A stretch of DNA of 64,000 nucleotides. Source: an uncultured Desulfuromonadales bacterium (GTDB taxonomy: Bacteria > Desulfobacterota > Desulfuromonadia > Geobacterales > Pseudopelobacteraceae). The position numbers and the translations under genes are program-made. Shown here piece after piece: positions 57,094-64,000 of this stretch. Positions within the stretch are counted from its first letter, which is position 1. Each line of letters begins with the position of its first letter. The stretch lies in the NCBI GenBank assembly GCA_903868145.1, contig CAIPTY010000026.1, positions 1 to 64,000 on the forward strand. Reading direction: 5' to 3'. The notes beneath the pieces are model-generated. The model ran no database searches, had not been told where the DNA came from, and was given only the letters and a program-made list of their open reading frames with translations.

Positions 57094-60000
57094 TCACTCA
57101 ACCCCGCTCGCCCGCTCCGTCGTCGCAATCGCGTACACTTTTCCCGCCTCGTTCAGCAGGGCGGTTGCAGTCAGCCAGACTTCCACCACCGTGCCATCTT
57201 TGGCGATCCGTTGCGTACCATAGGGCTCCAGCACCTCTTTCCGGCTTAAATGCTGGACACGCTTAACATCTTCCTTGCGTAGCCCTTCCGGTATCAGTTC
57301 CCGGATATCCCGCCCCAGCGCCTCTGCCTCGCTCCAGCCGTACATCCGGCACGCTGACGGATTCCAGGCCAGGATGCGCCCTTCCATATCCTGCATCACG
57401 ATGGCATCGTGCGAATCTCGCACCACCACCGCCATTCTTGTGAGATCGTTGGCTTTTTTAAGAGCTTCCCGCGTCTGTTTTATTTCGGTGATGTCCACAA
57501 ACGTGATCACGGCACCCTCGATCCTGTTGTCGACGGTGCGGTAGGGGAGAATGCGCATCAGGTAATAATCGCCGGCCGTTGTCTGTACCTCCACCTCTCG
57601 CGGAACCAGGGTGTTCAGTACAGCCTTTATATCTGCCACCAGGCTGTCATAACCTCTCAGGTTGGATGCGAAGTGCGCCACGTTGCGCCCGACATCGCTC
57701 AGGATCAGGTGGATAATCTGGGTAGCGCCGGGGGTAAAGCGGAGGATGCGCAGTTCAAAATCCACAAACACGGTACCGATACCGGTTCCGGCCAGCAGGT
57801 TGTTCATGTCGTTATTGACCCGCGACAGATCCAGCACTTTTGTCTGCAGTTCGGCATTGATCGTGGCCAGCTCTTCATTTACCGACTGCAGCTCCTCCTT
57901 GGAGGTCTCCAGTTCCTCATTGGTGGACTGCATCTCTTCATTGATCGACTGCAACTCCTCGTTGGCAGATTTCAGCTCTTCGTTTGATGCCTCCAGCTCC
58001 TCGTTGGCAGACTGGATATACTCTTCTTTCGCCTGCAGTTCCTGCTGGAGAACTGCCAGGCGAGCATCAACGCCTGACAGTGGATCGCCTGTGCCGGCTG
58101 GATGAGTATCGGGCGACTGTTCGGTGTCACCGCTGACTGTTTCGGCAATCTGGACTGCCGCTTCCTCCAGAATAACCATGAAAAGGGCTGTTTCGGACAT
58201 CGCCGCAGAGCCACCCGCCACCGGACTGATACTCAGATTAACCCTGGTGAAATGGCTGTTTGTTTTGACCCGCAGACCGGAGCGTCGAACGATCTCATTG
58301 TGCAAGGCGGCTTTATGCAGGGCGATGGTCAAATCGGGCCGCAATCCTTCGCGGGCCATTTTCAGGATGTTATAGTTGTCTGCCCCCCCCGGCGCAAGTT
58401 CCAGGTACATCCCGGTGCGGCCGTGCAGATAGAGGATGTCTCCCGCTCTGTTGACGAGTACACCTGCCTGGATGACCTGCCCCAGCAGCGCCTTTTCAGC
58501 CAGTTCCTGCAGCGGAAGGTTCTGCGGGACCGCCTTCTTGACGACGGGCTGGGGGAGCGCCGTCTCTGCCTCCATCGCCGGCGGAGTGAATCTGGCAAGT
58601 ACCAGACGCTGCCGGGAGCCACCATCATCTTTGCGCTGATACAGTTTCTGCTTGCGATCAATCGTGGCAAACAGGGCGCCAAATTCACCAACTGTCTCGG
58701 AGGTGCCCAGCAAAAGAAATCCGCCCGGATTCAGCGCGTAGTGGAACAGGGGAATCACCTTCTTCTGCAACTCGCTCCCCATATAGATCATGAGATTACG
58801 ACAACTGATCAGGTCGAGTTTGGAAAATGGCGGGTCTTTGATCACGTCCTGTTCGGAAAAAACCAGCATGTCGCGGATCCCTTTGTGGACACGATAGGTA
58901 TTACCGTCGGATTCCAGCGTAAAAAAGCGCGCCAGCCGTTCCGGGGTGATGTCGTTGGCGATGCTGGCTGGAAAGAATCCTTTGCGGGCCTGACTGATGG
59001 CCTGGCTGTCTATGTCGGTGGCGAAGAGTTGAAGCATGTAGTTCTGTTTCAGTGTCTCCACATGTTCCTGGAGCAGGATGGCGATGGAGTAGGCCTCTTC
59101 GCCGGTTGAGCAGCCGCAGATCCAGATCCGGATGGCGCTGCCGTACGGCTTGTCGATAAAAATGCGGGGGATAATTGTTGCCTCAAGCACGGCAAAAACC
59201 TCGGGATCGCGGAAAAAACTGGTGACGCCGATCAACAGATCGCGGAAGAGCGCATCCGCCTCCTGGGGAGTCTGCTGGAGATATTTGACATAGCCGTCAA
59301 GCCTGCTGATCTGGTGGACAGCCATGCGCCGCTCGATACGGCGGTTAATGGTACTCGGTTTGTACTGGGAGAAGTCGTGGCCGGTCCTGGCCCGCAGGAT
59401 GACAAAAATCTTCTTCAATTCGCTCTCGGTTTTGGGTTCGGGAACGGTGGCGGGCCGGGGCGGTCTGCCGAAGGCATGCACGGCATACGCCATAAGCTGG
59501 GCCGGCATATCTGCGGCAGGAAGCACATAGTCCACCAGGCCCGTATTGATGGCGCTGCGGGGCATGCCGTCATATTCCGTGGATTCGGGGTTCTGGGCCA
59601 TGGCCATCCCCCCTTCCCCCTTGATCGCCCGCAGCCCCAATGTGCCGTCACTGCCGGTGCCGGAAAGCACGATGCAGATGGCCAGTTCGTGCTGATCCTG
59701 CGCCAGTGAGCGGAAGAAGAAATCGATGGGAAGCCGCTGGCCGCGGGGAGATGAGGGTTCCAGGAGTTGCAGGGTTCCGTTGAGAAACGCCATGTCGCAA
59801 TTGGGCGGAATGATGTAGGCGCAGTTGGGCTGGACCGTGACGCCATCCTCAACTTCAAAAACCTGCATGCGGGTATAGCGCCGGATCAGATCGGTGAGGA
59901 TGCTCTTGTGATCCGGCGCCAGATGCTGCACCAGCACAAAGGCCATGCCCGGATCCTTATCGGCTGGCATGCCGGAAAAGAAGGCCTCAAAAGCCGCCAG

Positions 60001-60102
60001 ACCGCCAGCGGAAGCACCAATGCCGACGATGGGAAAATGCGCATGTTCCGTTGTAATTTCAGCCTGGTCAGTTTTTTTAACCGTCTTTTTTCTGGTTGCC
60101 AT
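57094..60102 (-). CDS. CheB-CheR fusion protein with coiled coil and C-terminal PAS domains
   Basis: A 1002-residue protein. Residues about 20-210 are the CheB methylesterase (VGIGASAGGLAAFE with active Ser, VLVQHLAPDHKS, SGTGSDGTLGLRAIKGEGG and the Asp motif). Residues about 230-490 are CheR, with IRIWICGCSTGEEAYSIAIL (SAM site), FATDIDSQAISQARKGFFP and CRNLMIYM. Then about 640-720 is a long coiled coil of repeated NEELxSxNEEL units, followed by two PAS domains (GTVFVDFELRILRFTP and AIVMQDMEGRILAWNPSA). There is no kinase domain, so it senses or signals without histidine phosphotransfer. The leader has a (TCTG)10 repeat and a terminator-like hairpin. Confidence 0.9.
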   Translation of the reverse strand: MATRKKTVKKTDQAEITTEHAHFPIVGIGASAGGLAAFEAFFSGMPADKDPGMAFVLVQHLAPDHKSILTDLIRRYTRMQVFEVEDGVTVQPNCAYIIPPNCDMAFLNGTLQLLEPSSPRGQRLPIDFFFRSLAQDQHELAICIVLSGTGSDGTLGLRAIKGEGGMAMAQNPESTEYDGMPRSAINTGLVDYVLPAADMPAQLMAYAVHAFGRPPRPATVPEPKTESELKKIFVILRARTGHDFSQYKPSTINRRIERRMAVHQISRLDGYVKYLQQTPQEADALFRDLLIGVTSFFRDPEVFAVLEATIIPRIFIDKPYGSAIRIWICGCSTGEEAYSIAILLQEHVETLKQNYMLQLFATDIDSQAISQARKGFFPASIANDITPERLARFFTLESDGNTYRVHKGIRDMLVFSEQDVIKDPPFSKLDLISCRNLMIYMGSELQKKVIPLFHYALNPGGFLLLGTSETVGEFGALFATIDRKQKLYQRKDDGGSRQRLVLARFTPPAMEAETALPQPVVKKAVPQNLPLQELAEKALLGQVIQAGVLVNRAGDILYLHGRTGMYLELAPGGADNYNILKMAREGLRPDLTIALHKAALHNEIVRRSGLRVKTNSHFTRVNLSISPVAGGSAAMSETALFMVILEEAAVQIAETVSGDTEQSPDTHPAGTGDPLSGVDARLAVLQQELQAKEEYIQSANEELEASNEELKSANEELQSINEEMQSTNEELETSKEELQSVNEELATINAELQTKVLDLSRVNNDMNNLLAGTGIGTVFVDFELRILRFTPGATQIIHLILSDVGRNVAHFASNLRGYDSLVADIKAVLNTLVPREVEVQTTAGDYYLMRILPYRTVDNRIEGAVITFVDITEIKQTREALKKANDLTRMAVVVRDSHDAIVMQDMEGRILAWNPSACRMYGWSEAEALGRDIRELIPEGLRKEDVKRVQHLSRKEVLEPYGTQRIAKDGTVVEVWLTATALLNEAGKVYAIATTERASGVE

Positions 60103-60126
60103 ATCTTGCTCCTTGTGGAAACAAAA

Positions 60127-60160
60127 AACCGGCGTACGGTGTAAGGCCGAAACGCCGGTT
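60127..60160 (-). terminator. Terminator-like hairpin in the CheB-CheR leader
   Basis: On the minus strand AACCGGCGT pairs with ACGCCGGTT (loop of 16 bases) and is followed by TTTTTTG, 25 bases upstream of the CheB-CheR start. No minus-strand gene lies upstream to be terminated within this window, so it may attenuate its own leader. It would be non-functional on the plus strand (A-tract side). Confidence 0.65.
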
Positions 60161-60212
60161 CAAACTGGAATTCAGTTAGAATCTACGGAAGTGCATGTAT
60201 AGAGAGAGAGGC

Positions 60213-60253
<41 letters not shown>

Positions 60254-60460
60254 GGGAGGCGGTCGTGTTAGCATCTCATACTCCTCATGAAAACAGGACT
60301 GATGGTACAACTATATCGCTATTTCGGATGATTGCAACTATAAATATCACACTTCATTACCGCGAAATACTTCGCCCTGATCTGGCTGCCTTAAGCCATC
60401 CCTTCATATTCGCGTAAATCAAGGTTGCAAGCATGTGCACCGTTGTGATAGGTAAGAGCC

Positions 60461-61306
60461 ATGGCTGAAGAGAGAGTACTCCCCTTTATTGAACATCTGG
60501 TCGAACTGCGCAAACGTCTGATGGTGATTGTCATCGCCGTTGTCATCGGCATGGGCATTGCCTGGAACTATTCCAGCGACGTCCTCAACTTCATCGAAAA
60601 GCCGCTCACCGGCACCACCTATCTGACCGGCATCAAGAAGAAGGTCTACCTGCAGGTCAAGGAATGGTCCCCCGCCCTGTACACCCGCTACAAGCTGGAA
60701 CAGGAGATAAATACCCCGCAGAAGAAGCATCCCCTGAACTACAGCGCACCCCTTGAACCCTTCTTCATCCAGTGCAAAATATCCATGCTGGCCGGTTTCA
60801 TCCTGGTGCTGCCGATCGTTTTCTACCAGGTCTGGCTGTTCATCGCACCCGGCCTGACCAGCCGGGAACGCAGGATGGTGATACCGTTCGTCACCGCCGC
60901 CACCCTTACCTTCTGTGCCGGTGCCATGTTTTTTCTGATCATCATCTGGCCGGTCATCATCAACTTTTCCCTCTCCTATGAGGCAGAAGGCCTGCAAAGC
61001 TGGTTCAATATCAGCGCCTACGTCAATTTCTGTCTCCGGCTGATCCTGATGTTCGGCCTGATCTTTGAACTGCCCGTTCTGACGCTGCTGCTGGCCCGTT
61101 TCGGTCTCGTCAGCTATGAGTTTCTGGCGCCCAAGCGCAAGTATGCCCTTCTGGCCAGCTCCATCATTGCCGCCTTTCATGCCGATCTGATCACCATGTT
61201 CGTCATCATGCTGCCGCTCTATCTGATGTATGAAGTCAGCGTCTGGACAGCATTCATATTCGCAAAAAAACGCCCCGTTGCAGAACCGGAACTCACAACC
61301 CTCTGA
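60461..61306 (+). CDS. tatC: Sec-independent protein translocase subunit TatC
   Basis: The 281-residue TatC forms the receptor for twin-arginine signal peptides. It has the N-terminal PFIEHLVELRKRLMV, the FIEKPLTG segment, a ~45-residue periplasmic insertion (KKKVYLQVKEWSPALYTRYK, LEQEINTPQKKHPLNY) and then APLEPFFIQCKISMLAGFIL, YQVWLFIAPGLTSRERR, and a FGLIFELPVLTLLL helix. The late P-x3-S loop reads AFHADLITM rather than the common PPD, so it is a divergent subtype. A Tat substrate (DUF362) is in the window. No tatA or tatB is adjacent. Start after AAGAGCC. Confidence 0.88.
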   Translation: MAEERVLPFIEHLVELRKRLMVIVIAVVIGMGIAWNYSSDVLNFIEKPLTGTTYLTGIKKKVYLQVKEWSPALYTRYKLEQEINTPQKKHPLNYSAPLEPFFIQCKISMLAGFILVLPIVFYQVWLFIAPGLTSRERRMVIPFVTAATLTFCAGAMFFLIIIWPVIINFSLSYEAEGLQSWFNISAYVNFCLRLILMFGLIFELPVLTLLLARFGLVSYEFLAPKRKYALLASSIIAAFHADLITMFVIMLPLYLMYEVSVWTAFIFAKKRPVAEPELTTL

Positions 61307-61372
61307 AAATTCAATTGACATACCGCATGAAAAATCTTAGAAGATATAAAAAGTCTTTTAGGGGTTTTATGC

Positions 61373-61795
61373 ATGATGGAACTGACACGTAAGGGCGAAT
61401 ACGCCATCCGCGGTATCGTGTATCTGGCATCCCGCCCCATGGATCAGGTCTGTCTGTTGAGCGATATTGCAGCGGCGGTCGAGGTCCCTCCCACATTTCT
61501 GGCAAAGATTTTTCAGCAGTTCAGTAAGATCGGACTGGTTAAATCATATCGCGGAACCGGTGGAGGGTTCATTATCGGACGCGATCCCGAAAAGATCACG
61601 CTTCTGGAGGTCGTCGAAGCCGTTGAAGGCCCTATCGTGCCCAACCGCTGCGCCATCAGGGAGGGCGAATGCCCCCGTGACGCATCCTGCACCATACATC
61701 CCGTCTGGCTCAACGTACAGAAACAGGTACGCAGCATCCTCAAGAAGGTAACCCTGCGGGATCTCGCCGCAAATACCACCAGTTTACCAACCTAA
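61373..61795 (+). CDS. Rrf2-family transcriptional regulator
   Basis: A 140-residue protein with the Rrf2 winged helix (MELTRKGEYAIRGIVYLASR, LLSDIAAAVEVPPTFLAKIF, KIGLVKSYRGTGGGFIIGRD) and the dimerisation helix with Cys ligands NRCAIREGECPRDASCTIHP, three Cys that can bind an Fe-S cluster as in IscR, NsrR or RsrR. Start may be the second of two ATGs. TTGACA at 61315 with weak TAGAAG lies upstream. It follows tatC by 66 bases. Regulon unknown. Confidence 0.87.
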   Translation: MMELTRKGEYAIRGIVYLASRPMDQVCLLSDIAAAVEVPPTFLAKIFQQFSKIGLVKSYRGTGGGFIIGRDPEKITLLEVVEAVEGPIVPNRCAIREGECPRDASCTIHPVWLNVQKQVRSILKKVTLRDLAANTTSLPT

Positions 61796-61828
61796 CCTAT
61801 TGATATAAAATCATTTTATTCTGAAAGC

Positions 61829-61857
61829 TTGACACGCAGGCGAAACTCCTGTACAGT
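61829..61857 (+). promoter_or_regulatory. Sigma-70 promoter upstream of the lytic transglycosylase gene
   Basis: TTGACA (61829-61834) and TACAGT (61852-61857) with an optimal 17-base spacer, placing transcription start near 61864 and giving a leader of about 155 bases before the ATG at 62019. Confidence 0.65.
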
Positions 61858-61863
61858 TCCCCG

Positions 61864-62018
61864 CGTTATGTAAAACCCCTTCAAAGTCCTGGAACTCCGG
61901 GACTTCGTCGTTTAGGGGCATCCCTCTTGAAAGGAGTATCCGGCCGGATTTTTTCCCCATACCCTTCTGGCGCTTGCGCCGGTCCGGCAAAGCCGACACA
62001 ACCTCCCACTCTATTATT
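61864..62018 (+). ncRNA. Structured 5' leader (candidate cis-regulatory RNA)
   Basis: Between the promoter and the transglycosylase start are stems CCCCT..AGGGG enclosing AAGTCC..GGACTT, then ATCCGG-CCGGAT followed by TTTTTT (a terminator-like short stem), then GGCGCTTGCGCC and CGGCAAAGCCG hairpins. No ORF with a start and ribosome site spans it. It does not match the GEMM, cobalamin or other riboswitch cores I know, so the class is unassigned. Confidence 0.4.
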
Positions 62019-62666
62019 ATGCGAAAATCAATTCTGTATCTTTCATGCCTCCTGGCATTGACGGCCTGCGAAAATGCTTCCGTCAAGAAGACTGAGTTGG
62101 CGCCCGTTGCGACGACGCCGACCGAAATCTCCCCCGATCATGAGATCAAGATTCTCCTGGAAAAAGGCATTTCCATGGGTGAACGCAAACGTCAGGTGGG
62201 CGCAATTCAGGCCGCATTTGAACGTCGCACCACCCCGGAGCGCTCCCGCAAACTGGCCGCCCTCTGTTTCACCAAAACCCTCAGCACCCCGTTCATGCCC
62301 TTTGACCTGGCTGAGATTGCCCTTGCCGAGACCGGCGGCAACCGGTTGTCAGCCGGCGCCGTCTCCACCAAAGGCGCTCTGGGTGTCTGGCAGCTCATGC
62401 CCCAGCGAGCCAGGAGCCATGGCTATTCTCCCGCGGATATGCAGAATGATGAAAAGTGCGCCGATGCCGCTATACGGGAGCTTTTCGTCAAGCTGGAGAT
62501 GGCCCAGGGAAATCTTGAGCGCGCAAAAAAGCTCTATTGCGGACAAGGTCCCCAGGCTGATGCGTACATAAAAAAAGTTCGCCAGATTCGCCAGGAGATG
62601 CTCGGCACCCTGAATCAGCAGACTCAGCGCCTGGCCATGGGCGATTCAGGGGTCAGAATCCGCTGA
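62019..62666 (+). CDS. Lipoprotein lytic transglycosylase (SLT domain)
   Basis: A 215-residue lipoprotein started at MRKSILYLSCLLALTAC (lipobox ALTAC), rather than the ORF-track start 15 codons upstream. Residues about 95-180 are the SLT domain: FDLAEIALAETGGNRLSAG (catalytic Glu), SAGAVSTKGALGVWQLMPQR, ARSHGYSPADMQNDEKCADA. Such enzymes cleave glycan strands of peptidoglycan. No clear ribosome site precedes the start. A strong hairpin terminator follows. Confidence 0.85.
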   Translation: MRKSILYLSCLLALTACENASVKKTELAPVATTPTEISPDHEIKILLEKGISMGERKRQVGAIQAAFERRTTPERSRKLAALCFTKTLSTPFMPFDLAEIALAETGGNRLSAGAVSTKGALGVWQLMPQRARSHGYSPADMQNDEKCADAAIRELFVKLEMAQGNLERAKKLYCGQGPQADAYIKKVRQIRQEMLGTLNQQTQRLAMGDSGVRIR

Positions 62667-62714
62667 CGAGGCCCGAACCGCTTCTTAAAAAAACATATTA
62701 ATCAGTAACTTGCC

Positions 62715-62758
62715 GGCGCTCCCGCTCTCTTTCATCAGAGACGGGAGCGGGGTCTTTT
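62715..62758 (+). terminator. Intrinsic terminator after the SLT gene
   Basis: CGCTCCCGCTCT and AGAGACGGGAGCG form a strong stem with one bulge around TCTTTCATC-type loop and end GGGTCTTTTTG. Located 50 bases after the stop codon. Confidence 0.85.
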
Positions 62759-62839
62759 TGCTTGATATGAAGACGGGCGCTCTGGTATAGTTGCTCCGCT
62801 TTTGCAGTCTTCAGTCATGTTGAACAAGGAGTTTGTTCA

Positions 62840-64000
62840 GTGAAGAGCCCCCCGTCTCAAAATGGCACCACAGGCCTGACCCTGCGCACCAAAATGCTGT
62901 TCCTCTCCATCGCCGCTTTTTCCGGTATTCTCATCGTAGCCGTCGTATGTCTGGTTCTCTTGAACCAGTCCAGAATCGGCGGTTCCTCCTACGAAACCAT
63001 CAAGAAAGACAAGGATGCCCTTGAGAGCATCGCACTGCTCAAATCGGGCATCTATCAGATACACAGCGAGTTGCAGAATTTTGTGCAGGAAAAAGACAAT
63101 ACTGCGACAAAAAAAATTCAGGACTCCATCCTGAACCTGGTAAACGATATCGAGCTGAATTTCGGCATCGTCCTTGAATCTGTTGAATCCCCCCAGAAGA
63201 AGGAAGCCATCAACAAAGCCGAAATCATCTGGCTGGAGTACCGGAAAACCCTGCTTGATGATGTCCTGCCCGCAGCCAACAAAGGGGATATCCAGAGGGC
63301 GAGCAGCCTGATGACCGGCCTGCAGTCCCAGAGATTCAGCTTATTCAGCAGCTCCGTCGCACAGATGGTCGATATAATCAGGAAGGACGTCCGCATCACG
63401 GAAGAGCAGGTCGCTTCCAGCATAAAAATTAAAATGGCAATCGCCGGATTCATCGTCCTGGTCACGATAGCTGTAATTGCGGGCTTTTCGTATATCATCA
63501 CCATTTCCATCACCCGTCCGCTGAGGGCCTGCGTGAAGTTTGCCCAGGAGGTAGCCGACGGCAAACTGGATGCCCGCCTCGACGTGACCTGCGGCGGCGA
63601 AACCGCTGTGCTCGCTGCAGCCATGAACACCATGGCCGAAAATCTGCACAGCATGGTGTCGCGCGTCAGCACCGCAACGGATGTATTCAAAACCATCGAC
63701 AGCAGCATGGGAAAAGCTGCCCGGAAAGTGGTCAATTCAGCCCAGCTCCAGGAAACCGCCGTGAAGGAGACCTCCCAGGCGGTAGTTCTCATAAATACGT
63801 CTGTCACCGATGTATCCGAAGGGATCAATCAACTTGCGGTATCCGCCACCGAGACTGCAGCCTCCACCCTCGAAATGGCCGCCAGCATCGAAGAGGTCGC
63901 CATCAGCGCCGACAAACTGGGTGATTCGGTCGATGATGTCCGTTCGTCGATCATCGAGATGGCTGCAGCAATCAAGGAGATCAGCAGCAGCATCGTGAGC
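62840..64000 (+). CDS. Methyl-accepting chemotaxis protein, 5' part (runs off the window)
   Basis: Absent from the ORF track because it has no stop before base 64000. It starts with GTG at 62840, with AAGGAG eight bases upstream, and stays open for 387 codons. It has a TM1 helix (about 19-41), a periplasmic helical domain with YQIHSELQNFVQEKDN, a TM2 (about 199-224, IAGFIVLVTIAVIAGF), a HAMP domain (about 224-277, TRPLRACVKFAQEVADGKLD) and the start of the signalling coiled coil (SATETAASTLEMAASIEEVA). It is a transmembrane chemoreceptor; ligand unknown. The minus-strand ORF at 63118-63828 is its shadow. Confidence 0.9.
   Translation, partial: MKSPPSQNGTTGLTLRTKMLFLSIAAFSGILIVAVVCLVLLNQSRIGGSSYETIKKDKDALESIALLKSGIYQIHSELQNFVQEKDNTATKKIQDSILNLVNDIELNFGIVLESVESPQKKEAINKAEIIWLEYRKTLLDDVLPAANKGDIQRASSLMTGLQSQRFSLFSSSVAQMVDIIRKDVRITEEQVASSIKIKMAIAGFIVLVTIAVIAGFSYIITISITRPLRACVKFAQEVADGKLDARLDVTCGGETAVLAAAMNTMAENLHSMVSRVSTATDVFKTIDSSMGKAARKVVNSAQLQETAVKETSQAVVLINTSVTDVSEGINQLAVSATETAASTLEMAASIEEVAISADKLGDSVDDVRSSIIEMAAAIKEISSSIVS

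Noticed and set aside
58102-59109. 335-residue plus-strand ORF opposite the CheB-CheR gene
   Set aside because: Shadow frame over the CheR region, no ribosome site or motif.
60419-61321. 300-residue minus-strand ORF opposite tatC
   Set aside because: Long shadow with Asp/Gly/Gln-rich composition; reverse of a membrane-protein gene.
61864-62018. GEMM/c-di-GMP riboswitch before the transglycosylase
   Set aside because: The conserved GEMM core around the GAAA tetraloop and AAAGCC was not found.
63118-63828. 236-residue minus-strand ORF at the right end
   Set aside because: Shadow of the chemoreceptor gene that runs off the window; the plus strand has TM, HAMP and signalling features.

Overview
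The window looks like a chromosome segment from a Geobacter-type deltaproteobacterium (Geobacterales: Geobacter, Trichlorobacter or the Pelobacter propionicus cluster). The reasons are a dodecaheme c7-type cytochrome c, a malic enzyme-phosphotransacetylase fusion, the xseA-xseB-ispA-dxs block, MglA-like, TPR and HDOD regulators, and many sensor kinases. Species assignment is inference; no rRNA or tRNA gene was seen.

Layout. 1-1.1 kb: end of a CusA/CzcA-type RND pump and a periplasmic His/Met-rich partner. 1.1-9.8 kb: a beta-hydroxyacid dehydrogenase, endonuclease III, a PHP phosphoesterase, a kinase-BON fusion, a SPOR / helical / MglA-like GTPase operon and a second EF-G. 9.8-12.2 kb: a defence-type patch with three toxin-antitoxin loci (AbrB-PIN, HicB with a dead HicA, BrnT with its antitoxin) embedded in interspersed repeats. 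12.2-14.8 kb: coaX-birA-nadC cofactor operon. 15-16 kb: 12-heme cytochrome. 16.1-18.2 kb: HDOD and GGDEF signalling genes. 18.3-20.8 kb: a membrane NapH-like/NapG-like polyferredoxin fusion with a Tat-exported DUF362 protein. 20.9-27.5 kb: secreted protein, ROK kinase, malic enzyme, TPR protein. 27.7-36.9 kb: DedA-TrmJ-SemiSWEET-LemA-TPM followed by a run of five exported proteins of unknown function, the best candidate here for an undescribed envelope system. 37-41.4 kb: xseA-xseB-ispA-dxs.

41.4-47.2 kb is an accessory island. It holds a decayed TPR gene, a Cys-rich protein, an integron-type tyrosine recombinase, toxin-antitoxin pairs, two attC-like sites bounding a small cassette, an unusual array of TATATA-centred palindromes, and the broken 3' end of a membrane-protein gene. 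I read it as a sedentary chromosomal integron inserted among, and damaging, resident genes.

47.2-64 kb: an M23 peptidase and RNase R; an operon of three paralogous hybrid histidine kinases with a second cytidylate-kinase-like protein; another toxin-antitoxin pair; a CheB-CheR-PAS protein whose leader carries a (TCTG)10 microsatellite and a terminator-like hairpin; tatC; an Rrf2 regulator; a lipoprotein lytic transglycosylase behind a promoter and structured leader; and the 5' part of a methyl-accepting chemotaxis protein that is absent from the ORF track because it runs off the end.

The genes combine respiratory and electron-transfer functions (cytochrome, polyferredoxin, Tat), isoprenoid and cofactor synthesis, dense two-component and chemotaxis-type signalling, and six toxin-antitoxin loci clustered in the repeat-rich and integron regions. 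Coordinates come from reading the sequence and the ORF track; starts were moved where a Shine-Dalgarno or family length argued for it. No database search was run.
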